Below, in pieces: positions 1 to 5,182 of a stretch of 5,182 nt of DNA; the first letter of the stretch is position 1; each line of letters begins with the position of its first letter. The stretch spans positions 1 through 5,182 of the forward strand of contig JAMPEH010000188.1 in NCBI GenBank assembly GCA_023665245.1, in the 5' to 3' direction. The notes under the pieces were generated by a model. That model searched no databases. It worked only from the letters and a program-made list of their open reading frames with translations, and was not told the DNA's origin. The position numbers and the translations under genes were made by a program. The DNA is from Muribaculaceae bacterium (lineage in GTDB: Bacteria > Pseudomonadota > Alphaproteobacteria > Rs-D84).

Positions 1-14
1 GACCCTGACCTCGT

Positions 15-270
15 CGCCTCTGCGAGGCTCTGATTGCTTGGCTGGACTCGGCCCCACATTCCCGTTGGTCATGTGGGGTTTACTACGGTCACGCCTCTGC
101 GAGGCTCTGATTGCTTAGGCGGGCGCGAGCCCCCCACATTCCCTGCGGTCATGTGGGGTTTACTACGGTCACGCCTCTGCGAGGCTCTGATTGCTTAGGC
201 GGGCGCGAGCCCCCCACATTCCCTGCGGTCATGTGGGGTTTACTACGGTCACGCCCCTGCGGGGCTCCGC
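15..270. repeat. 80-bp tandem repeat, three copies plus a degenerate partial copy
   Basis: Copies lie at about 15-91 (77 bp), 92-171 and 172-251 (80 bp each, identical to each other), with a partial, diverged fourth copy from 252 to about 270. Each full copy has a short hairpin GCCTC-TGC-GAGGC near its start and a second hairpin CCCCACAT-11 nt-ATGTGGGG in its second half. Copies 2 and 3 also have GGGC-GCGA-GCCC between these. Copy 1 is 3 bp shorter in the middle and has a different loop in the second hairpin, but both arms are kept. The 80-bp period is not a multiple of three, so any reading frame shifts from copy to copy, which argues against coding. Nothing resembles CRISPR: the copies abut with no unique spacers. 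The function is unknown; an intergenic palindromic repeat family or an RNA-level element are both possible. The array may start left of the window, although positions 1-14 no longer match the unit. Confidence 0.9.
52..78. repeat. Hairpin of repeat copy 1 (CCCCACAT / ATGTGGGG)
   Basis: This is a perfect 8-bp inverted repeat with arms at 52-59 and 71-78 and an 11-nt loop. It recurs at 132-158 and 212-238 in copies 2 and 3 with a different loop sequence but the same loop length. On the plus strand each copy is followed by only three T residues, so it is at best a weak intrinsic terminator. On the minus strand no T run follows. Conservation of the arms while the loop varies suggests that the arms matter, as structure or as a dyad binding site. 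Confidence 0.75.
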
Positions 271-307
271 TCGCAACTGCCTGTCTGCGGGGACGCCCAT
301 ACGCGCG

Positions 308-342
308 AAAAAAACGGCTGAGCCTGCGCTCAGCCGTTTTTT
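308..342 (-). terminator. Strong bidirectional intrinsic terminator
   Basis: A perfect 9-bp stem (CGGCTGAGC at 315-323, GCTCAGCCG at 328-336) with a 4-nt loop is flanked by seven A residues (308-314) and six T residues (337-342). Read on the minus strand the stem is followed by a seven-U run, which is the canonical form. It lies 27 nt after the TGA stop of the large secreted-protein gene and should end that transcript. The T run on the other side lets it also stop plus-strand transcription coming from the left edge. Confidence 0.93.
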
Positions 343-369
343 GGAATTATGTTAAAGCGGGTTCTGCTG

Positions 370-3300
370 TCAGAACATCACTTTTTCGCTCTTGTTGCCG
401 GTCACTTTGATGTAGATGCCACGCTCGGGGTTGGCTACACGCACACCTTGCAGGTTGTAGTAAACGGGAGCGCCGTAAACCTCCTCAACCTCCATAGTGT
501 CATCCACAAGGATATCATCCACGCCGGTCTCAATGCCGGGAGTAACATAAATGTCATTGCCCTGGCCTTTCGTCCAGCTGTTGACTTCTTTTGCATTGGG
601 GAAGTCTGCGGGATAAACCTTGAAGAATTTCTCCGGTATGATATATTCATATTTGCCGTCAGCTGCAGCCCGCTCGCGGCCAATTGCCTTTTCTCCTCCT
701 ACAGGCTGTTCAGTGGTGATGCGATACTGAATATATGCTGTGGAATGGTCAACCGGCACTTCGCGGATATTTCCGTTTCTGATGCTTACATTCCAGTTGC
801 CGGACTTCTTAATCGAGGGGAAGTCACTTGAGTTCTTGCTCTGATCCAACTTTACCCAACCTATATCGCTGCGGAGATATTTGTTCACACCTGTGCCTTC
901 GCCCGCATGCTCACTTGTGAAAGCCTTGAACTCTCCGTAAGTCTCGGAGTTGTCATCGGAATCTACATAGCTGAACTCATATTTGTCGTTGTAGCCATAG
1001 ATGCGATATTCGATTGTAGCGTTTTCGCCAAAGATTTCTTCGTTGAGTTGGGCGTGGATGCGGAAGTTGTCGAAGATGAAGATATGGTCGTTGTTGATGT
1101 TGATTGTGTTGGTTTCTTTCACTTGGAGTTTGTGATCGGTCTCAACCCCGTTCTCGTTGAGGAGCTTGTTTACGGAGATGTTCATCGGAATCTTTCCGGC
1201 GGGACCTTCGAATCCGTTGGGGATCTTCGCCACATATACATTACGGTAATTGTGTCCTGTGGGGAACTTACCTTCTCTATTGTATAAATAGAAATTATCC
1301 GTGTCAATGCCGGAATTGTTAATGCCGTTTTCAGCAGCATCAATCTCTTCGACATCTGAGTCAATCTTTGTGAAAGGCAGAAGACCACCATTTCCGGTAT
1401 AGAGATGTGCGTCAGCATCATTGTTGGTGTTGAACGCATAGTTGTATGTGTTCGGGTTGTCGGCGTTGATTTTCACGCGAAGCTTATGATTCTGCTTCAC
1501 GTCATTCTCAATACCATAGAAAATGTAATAATCGCGGGGAGTGCCGGTGATTAACAGTCTCCCATGACGTTCATCTTGAAAGTCGGGGCAGAAATAGATT
1601 TTCGAATTTACGTATGCATTATGGGCGAGGTGCATGTTGTAATGATGCTTGTCATAGTTGTCTTTGTCGGTCTTGTAGACATTCACAACCTGATTCTCAT
1701 TGATTTCCTGAGCCCAGTAGCTTTCGTCGTTTTTCAGATAGTTGACATCACCGGTGTTGATCGCAACATCATAGGTGTATTCGCGGTCGTATGTTTTGTC
1801 GTCATTTTCGTTGTTCCATTTGCCGTTGAAAATCTTGAACTGGCCCCAGATTTTCTTCTGCTCGTTGTCGGGAGTCACCACATACCATGTCTTATTCTTG
1901 CCATTGTATGTGCGGAGGTTTTCGGGAATCACGCTTGTGTCTTCCACTTCTTTAAACATCCATTTGAGCATGTGGGCTGTTTTGTCGGCTTCGGGGCATT
2001 CGGAGTCGAAACGTGTATAGTCGAACCAGTCGTTGACGTCGCCGGCGAGTATCCATGCGTTGGCCGGCAGGATTGACTGATTCACTGTCACAGTGGCCGG
2101 TACCTTCGAGAAGTCCACCATGATTGTGACTTTGCCTGCCTTGCCTGAATTGTATTTCCAGTGGTTACCGGGGTCGGAGCTTACAGTCTTCGCATTGGTG
2201 ATCTCAGCGGCTGTGTTGGCCTCGATTTCGGTTGGGTTGCCATCGGGATAGTAGCTTGTGCCGATCTTTGTCCAGTTGGAGGCGTCATTGCCCTTCATCT
2301 TGTTGTCGCTCATCATGCGGAAGAGAAGATCGTTGCCGGAGTAGTTGTCGATTGTCACGGAGAACACGTTGCCGTTCTTTTCAAACTTGAGAGCCTTGTC
2401 GCCCTTGTTCCAGTTGTCAACGTAGTTGGTCTCTAGATAGAGGCTTTCAGGAGCGGTAAGTTTGAGGGGAGACCTCTTGATGGTAAACCATTTGAAATCA
2501 CCGGAAACAACAATGTCATAGCCTCTCTCAAAATATGGGGCGCTCCATGATTTATCTTTATTATTGTACATGTTGTTGTGTGAGCCTCCTATGTTGGCGG
2601 CGATGCCACTGCCCTGACCGTAGATAGTGCCGTCAATCTTGAAGCGGAACCAGCCCTTGTCGCCTTTGCCCTCATTATAGATGGGAGCATTCTGTATAAC
2701 ATAAGTGCCATCCTCCTGAAGAGTCAGCCTGTATTTTGTCAGATCGTTATCGTATGAGTTTTTGCCGATTGTGCCAACGAGATATACAGTGTGTTCAGGT
2801 TCAATCACCTTATATGTTGCGGAAAGACTGGCGGGCTCTCCGTTTTCCTTCACAGTCAGGGTGAAAGTCACATCCCCACTTTTGTCGGAGAGGCCGGACA
2901 CGATATAGTTGCCGTTGCCGCTGATGATGTTATCGCCTGTGACATTGTAATATCCGTTGTTGTCATCTTTTTTAAGAGAGGTGTGCACCTTGAATCCGCT
3001 TGAGGGATTGGTGAAGTTATTGAGAGTAAGCTTGTAAGTGCCGTCACCCTGCTTCTGGAACTTAATGTTGTCATTGTCGCTCCATACGCCAAGAGCCCCC
3101 TGCAGGTAATAATTGAGCTCAGTCGGCTCCTCCTTCAGCGTAGCCTTGATTGCAACACCGTCGTATTCGATGGTGTAGGTGCCTTCTGCATTGGTTTTCC
3201 AGTTTGATTCGGTCTTTTCATGGCTAATGCCGTAAACCTGGCCGGAAGGTAATGTATAATCAGAGTAAGCACCAATCTTTTTGCCGTCGACCTTCAAATA

Positions 3301-3840
3301 GAACTTGCAATCGCCATAAAGCTTGGCATCCACTGTCCACAGGTGTTTGTCGTTGTCCCATGCCAGTTTATATGTTGTGGAATTTTCGGTAAAGGTTTTG
3401 TCGCTGCTGACATTGCCTGCCACGTATATATTCGCATCAGAGGGAACAATGCCTACTCTGTCTTTATTGCCATTAATAGAAAATACCAATTCTCTGTTGC
3501 AGTCTACTTTCCAGCTGTTTCCGTTTCCTCCGGCAGTATTAATGTAATACCATTTTGCTTCTGTTTTTTGTCCTTCAGTAGCACCATAATGATTGCCCGT
3601 GGTTGTGTCTTTAAATCTGAACAGTGCCTTACTTCCGACATTTTCGCCGGTAAATTGAGGTAAACTTTTTTTGATTACGTAGTTGCCCAGTGAGTTTTCA
3701 GACATTTTGGGTCCGTTATCACTCCAAGAGCCATTATTAATTCCTCCGATGATTTGCACATCAGCATTCACATTTGGGGCAGTTGCGAGACACGCCACAA
3801 ACATGGCTGCTGTGGCCATCTTTGTAATTAAGTGTTTCAT
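370..3840 (-). CDS. Large exported multi-module protein, SusE/SusF-like repeats, type IX-like C-terminal sorting domain
   Basis: This 1156-residue protein has a signal peptide (K2 and K7, hydrophobic stretch about 9-20, likely cleavage VNA|D at 26/27). F-V-A-C at 14-17 is a poor lipobox, so signal peptidase I is favoured. At least five stretches open with a hydrophobic strand such as NIYVAG (138), NYYLQG (243), TVYLVG (351), SLYLET (466) and NAWILAG (594); some continue into a DGTY or similar turn and a FKF/FRF-type strand. With the N-terminal region (VQIIGG at 28) this makes about six modules roughly 105 residues apart, resembling the beta-sandwich starch-binding modules of SusE/SusF. Residues about 700-1100 match nothing I recognise and show no catalytic motif. 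The last 30 residues (YNLQGVRV, then RGIYIK and a basic end) follow a GVDDI linker and match the sorting domain that directs Bacteroidetes cargo through type IX secretion. Surface or extracellular glycan binding is inference. The first ATG is chosen because it gives a complete signal peptide; an A-rich tract without Shine-Dalgarno precedes it, as is usual in this phylum. The leader and terminator suggest a single-gene unit. Confidence 0.9.
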   Translation of the reverse strand: MKHLITKMATAAMFVACLATAPNVNADVQIIGGINNGSWSDNGPKMSENSLGNYVIKKSLPQFTGENVGSKALFRFKDTTTGNHYGATEGQKTEAKWYYINTAGGNGNSWKVDCNRELVFSINGNKDRVGIVPSDANIYVAGNVSSDKTFTENSTTYKLAWDNDKHLWTVDAKLYGDCKFYLKVDGKKIGAYSDYTLPSGQVYGISHEKTESNWKTNAEGTYTIEYDGVAIKATLKEEPTELNYYLQGALGVWSDNDNIKFQKQGDGTYKLTLNNFTNPSSGFKVHTSLKKDDNNGYYNVTGDNIISGNGNYIVSGLSDKSGDVTFTLTVKENGEPASLSATYKVIEPEHTVYLVGTIGKNSYDNDLTKYRLTLQEDGTYVIQNAPIYNEGKGDKGWFRFKIDGTIYGQGSGIAANIGGSHNNMYNNKDKSWSAPYFERGYDIVVSGDFKWFTIKRSPLKLTAPESLYLETNYVDNWNKGDKALKFEKNGNVFSVTIDNYSGNDLLFRMMSDNKMKGNDASNWTKIGTSYYPDGNPTEIEANTAAEITNAKTVSSDPGNHWKYNSGKAGKVTIMVDFSKVPATVTVNQSILPANAWILAGDVNDWFDYTRFDSECPEADKTAHMLKWMFKEVEDTSVIPENLRTYNGKNKTWYVVTPDNEQKKIWGQFKIFNGKWNNENDDKTYDREYTYDVAINTGDVNYLKNDESYWAQEINENQVVNVYKTDKDNYDKHHYNMHLAHNAYVNSKIYFCPDFQDERHGRLLITGTPRDYYIFYGIENDVKQNHKLRVKINADNPNTYNYAFNTNNDADAHLYTGNGGLLPFTKIDSDVEEIDAAENGINNSGIDTDNFYLYNREGKFPTGHNYRNVYVAKIPNGFEGPAGKIPMNISVNKLLNENGVETDHKLQVKETNTININNDHIFIFDNFRIHAQLNEEIFGENATIEYRIYGYNDKYEFSYVDSDDNSETYGEFKAFTSEHAGEGTGVNKYLRSDIGWVKLDQSKNSSDFPSIKKSGNWNVSIRNGNIREVPVDHSTAYIQYRITTEQPVGGEKAIGRERAAADGKYEYIIPEKFFKVYPADFPNAKEVNSWTKGQGNDIYVTPGIETGVDDILVDDTMEVEEVYGAPVYYNLQGVRVANPERGIYIKVTGNKSEKVMF

Positions 3841-3851
3841 GTTGTGTTGTT

Positions 3852-3971
3852 TTAAGTTTTGTTATTGAGTTTTATTTTGTGTTTTTTTAAGTATCGCGGC
3901 AGTCTTTTTGCATACCATCGCCATCGCCGGACAACTTGCCGGCCGGATGGCGCCGCAGCTGAGCTTTTCAT
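3852..3971 (-). CDS. Upstream ORF: 39-residue highly basic peptide
   Basis: Reading ATG at 3971-3969 on the minus strand gives 39 codons ending in TAA at 3854-3852, 11 nt before the ATG of the large gene. The peptide begins MKSSAAAPSGRQVV and continues RRWRWYAKRLPRYLKK to end in LNNKT. Thirteen of 39 residues are Lys or Arg, there is no Asp or Glu, and an aromatic cluster WRWY sits in the middle. The C-terminal codons come from the A-rich initiation region of the downstream gene. A 6-bp hairpin ends 3 nt before the start codon and a larger hairpin lies inside the reading frame, so its translation and the RNA folding would affect each other. An in-frame TTG lies three codons upstream, and a stop lies further up. 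The most likely role is a cis-acting leader peptide or a translationally coupled small protein; a free cationic peptide is possible. A chance ORF cannot be excluded, because I have no comparative data. Confidence 0.5.
   Translation of the reverse strand: MKSSAAAPSGRQVVRRWRWYAKRLPRYLKKHKIKLNNKT
3920..3951 (-). promoter_or_regulatory. Leader hairpin inside the upstream ORF
   Basis: The arms GCCATC and GATGGC (3946-3951 with 3920-3925) are stacked on GCCGG/CCGGC (3939-3943 with 3926-3930). There is a two-nucleotide bulge on one side and an 8-nt loop, giving 11 base pairs. A further 5-bp helix GCGGC/GCCGC (3952-3956 with 3896-3900) could close it from outside. No U run follows, so it is not an intrinsic terminator. 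It would be unfolded by ribosomes translating the upstream ORF, which fits a translational switch, but that is inference. Confidence 0.55.
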
Positions 3972-3974
3972 TGT

Positions 3975-3991
3975 CGCCAATCCCGTTGGCG
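3975..3991 (-). promoter_or_regulatory. Hairpin directly before the upstream ORF start
   Basis: CGCCAA and TTGGCG form a perfect 6-bp stem with the 5-nt loop CGGGA. On the minus strand the stem ends only 3 nt before the ATG of the short ORF, inside the expected ribosome footprint. The loop holds the only purine-rich GGGA near that start. Folding could therefore limit initiation of the short ORF. Confidence 0.5.
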
Positions 3992-4047
3992 CAAAGGATT
4001 ATATCTGAATTAGGTTCGAAATATTGTAGGGCCTACTATAATCCTCA

Positions 4048-4079
4048 CAAAGTTACAAAATTATTTCAAAACAAACAAA
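4048..4079 (-). promoter_or_regulatory. Bacteroidetes-type sigma-ABfr promoter candidate
   Basis: On the minus strand TTTG (4079-4076) is followed after 20 bp by TAACTTTG (4055-4048), an exact match to the Bacteroidetes -7 consensus TAnnTTTG with the -33 TTTG. A second match, TAATTTTG (4063-4056), directly abuts it upstream but has no clear TTTG at the right distance. The surrounding DNA is AT-rich. The predicted start is near 4041, or near 4049 if the second element is used. It faces the secreted-protein gene and lies downstream of the permease stop, supporting separate transcription. Confidence 0.7.
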
Positions 4080-4161
4080 TAAAAATTAAAAAGAAAAATT
4101 GGGAGAATTGGGATGCGTTGGAGGCCTGTGTCAGCGAGCCGCCCCGTGCCTCGCCACCCCA

Positions 4162-4196
4162 GCGGTGCTCCGACTGCCTCTCAGTCGGAGCACCGC
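4162..4196 (-). repeat. Perfect 15-bp inverted repeat spanning the permease stop codon
   Basis: The arms at 4162-4176 and 4182-4196 are exact reverse complements (GCGGTGCTCCGACTG) around a 5-nt loop. The TGA stop at 4183-4181 lies at the arm-loop junction, and the last residues (LRCSD) are encoded by one arm. On the minus strand the stem is followed by G-rich sequence, not a T run, so it is not a canonical intrinsic terminator. T-rich DNA begins only about 60 nt further on. It could protect the 3' end of the mRNA or act with that distal T-rich tract. Confidence 0.8.
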
Positions 4197-5182
4197 AGCT
4201 CATCCCTGACGGCTGTCACCTCGTTGCGGGTGCGGCGGGCGTAGGGGAGGGCGGCGAGCCAGAGCAGCGGCCCGACGGGGAGCCATTTCAGCACGGCGCG
4301 CATCCTCGGCCTCTTCGCCGGGCAGAGCAGCCACAGCGGCCTCGCCACCGGCAGCCTGTTGAGCCGGTCGATCACGCGCGGGTCGGGGGAGTCGCTCATG
4401 TAGTGCTCGTAGGCATCGACGGCCTCATCCAGTTCCCTCAGCGGGCCGGCGCAGTAGGCGCCGCGCCAGTATTCGCCATAGCCGGGGCGCTCCCTGTGGG
4501 CGGCCAGCCATTCCTCGGCGAGGACGAGCGCGCGTCCGCGCAGCCCGTCGGCCACGGCGGGGTCAATATCGTTGATGATCACATCTTTCAGCGCAACATG
4601 CCGCTTCTCGCGAAGCCCTAAAATGCGCCGTATAAATTCGCGGTAAATGTCGGGATTGAACACCGCCGAATCATTCATTGCCTTGTATGTCACAAATATG
4701 CCGAGCGGCAGAAGCACAAACGTGGAGAGCCACATGCCGCACCACACCACCCAGTGGCCGTCGCGCGCCATCTTGTAGCCCGTGTTGTCAATGATATAGT
4801 AAACAAGAAAGAGCAGCACCGAAATCACCAGCGGCGTGCCGAGGCCTCCTTTGCGGATAATGGCGCCGAGGGGCGCCCCGATGAAAAGGAATATTATGCA
4901 GGCCACTGAGAGGGTGAATTTCTTGATCAGCTCGATGCGGTTGCGCCGTTCGCGCCCTTTTTCGTCGCTGATTTGCATGGCGCGAAATTCCAGCTCTGTG
5001 GCGCGCATCCGCACCATGTTGGCGGCCGAGGCGAAGATGCCGTCGCGCTGCGAGGCCGGCAGCGCTTCAATCAGCGAGTCAAGGTTGAGCGGCTCGGCCA
5101 CTGCCTGCGCCGCAGCCTCCTGACGCTCCGCCTCTGCGGCCCGCGCCAAATGTCTCATGCGGTCGCTGCTGCCGCCCGCCCC
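4181..5182 (-). CDS. LptF/LptG family permease, 3' part (runs off the right edge)
   Basis: LptF and LptG are the inner-membrane permease subunits of the LptBFG transporter, which extracts lipopolysaccharide from the inner membrane and passes it to the periplasmic bridge. Eight further codons upstream of the ATG at 5158 are open to the edge, so that ATG is probably internal and the N-terminal half is missing. Counting from that Met, a soluble Ala/Glu-rich part (1-75) precedes three membrane segments at about 81-100, 105-123 and 136-158. The family signature is clear in FIGAPLGAIIRKGGLGTP, then YYIIDNTGYKMARDG and LPLGIFVTYKAMNDSAVFN. A C-terminal extension of about 155 residues follows, with one more hydrophobic stretch near 289-305. 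I cannot say which of the two paralogues it is. The GC content is high compared with the gene to its left. Confidence 0.9.
   Translation of the reverse strand, partial: GAGGSSDRMRHLARAAEAERQEAAAQAVAEPLNLDSLIEALPASQRDGIFASAANMVRMRATELEFRAMQISDEKGRERRNRIELIKKFTLSVACIIFLFIGAPLGAIIRKGGLGTPLVISVLLFLVYYIIDNTGYKMARDGHWVVWCGMWLSTFVLLPLGIFVTYKAMNDSAVFNPDIYREFIRRILGLREKRHVALKDVIINDIDPAVADGLRGRALVLAEEWLAAHRERPGYGEYWRGAYCAGPLRELDEAVDAYEHYMSDSPDPRVIDRLNRLPVARPLWLLCPAKRPRMRAVLKWLPVGPLLWLAALPYARRTRNEVTAVRDELRCSD

Larger units (their letters stand above)
3841..4041 (-). other. Long structured 5' leader of the secreted-protein gene
   Basis: If transcription starts about 7 nt after the TAACTTTG element, the leader is about 200 nt long. 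Its first two thirds contain several inverted repeats and a GC-rich block (about 3895-3991). Its last 55 nt are very A-rich and poor in structure, which suits initiation without a Shine-Dalgarno sequence. Visible helices are a 9-bp pairing AGGATTATA/TATAATCCT (4037-4045 with 3995-4003) enclosing GTAG-GCC-CTAC (4026-4036), a 6-bp hairpin at 3975-3991, and a larger hairpin at 3920-3951. It also contains a short upstream ORF. I do not recognise a known riboswitch class. No folding energy was computed. Confidence 0.55.

Noticed and set aside
15..270. CRISPR array
   Set aside because: The repeats are 77-80 bp, directly adjacent and without unique spacers, and no cas gene is visible.
111..410. Plus-strand ORF of 99 residues across the repeat array
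   Set aside because: It reads through the 80-bp repeats, changing frame in each copy, then through the terminator and into the antisense of the large gene. It has no protein-like pattern.
1564..2076. Plus-strand ORF of 170 hydrophobic residues
   Set aside because: It is the antisense shadow of the large secreted-protein gene; its Val/Phe-rich composition follows from Asn/Asp/Lys codons on the other strand.
3780..3798. Lipoprotein signal (F-V-A-C) in the large protein
   Set aside because: Phe at -3 is unusual for a lipobox, and a good signal peptidase I site (VNA|D) follows; type IX cargo normally uses signal peptidase I.
4162..4196. Canonical intrinsic terminator of the permease gene
   Set aside because: The stem is strong, but no T run follows on the minus strand within the next 20 nt.
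3908..4621. Plus-strand ORF of 237 residues
   Set aside because: It lies antisense to the promoter region and to the permease gene, and is open only because of high GC in that gene. The permease frame shows clear family motifs.

Overview
The window looks like a gut-type Bacteroidales genome, most likely near Muribaculaceae or Prevotella; the family placement is inference. The signs are a large exported protein of beta-sandwich modules ending in a type IX-secretion-like C-terminal sorting signal, a Bacteroidetes LptF/LptG permease, an AT-rich start region without a Shine-Dalgarno sequence, and a promoter candidate with TTTG and TAnnTTTG elements. Both large genes are on the minus strand, so the window reads from right to left.

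Layout from the right edge: 5182-4181 is the 3' part of an LptF/LptG permease gene whose start lies outside the window. It ends in a perfect 15-bp inverted repeat that covers its stop codon. The 340 bp between the genes (4180-3841) holds a promoter candidate (4079-4048) and a leader of about 200 nt. The leader contains several inverted repeats and a 39-codon upstream ORF for a very basic, acid-free peptide (3971-3852). That ORF stops 11 nt before the next start codon. At 3840-370 comes a 1156-residue exported protein with about six SusE/SusF-like modules, a long C-terminal half I cannot assign, and the sorting signal. A strong intrinsic terminator (342-308) follows 27 nt after its stop. The left end (about 15-270) is non-coding and holds an 80-bp tandem repeat of three copies plus a degenerate partial copy, each carrying hairpins.

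The two proteins act in different envelope processes. LptF/G extracts lipopolysaccharide from the inner membrane. The large protein is probably exported across the outer membrane and may bind glycans. They are probably separate transcription units, because a promoter candidate and a long leader lie between them. The GC-rich permease gene also contrasts visibly with the more AT-rich secreted-protein gene.

The most promising undescribed element is the leader of the secreted-protein gene: structured RNA combined with a cationic upstream peptide. No database search or folding program was run, so its conservation is untested. The 80-bp repeat is the second candidate, since one hairpin pair shows a compensatory change between copies.
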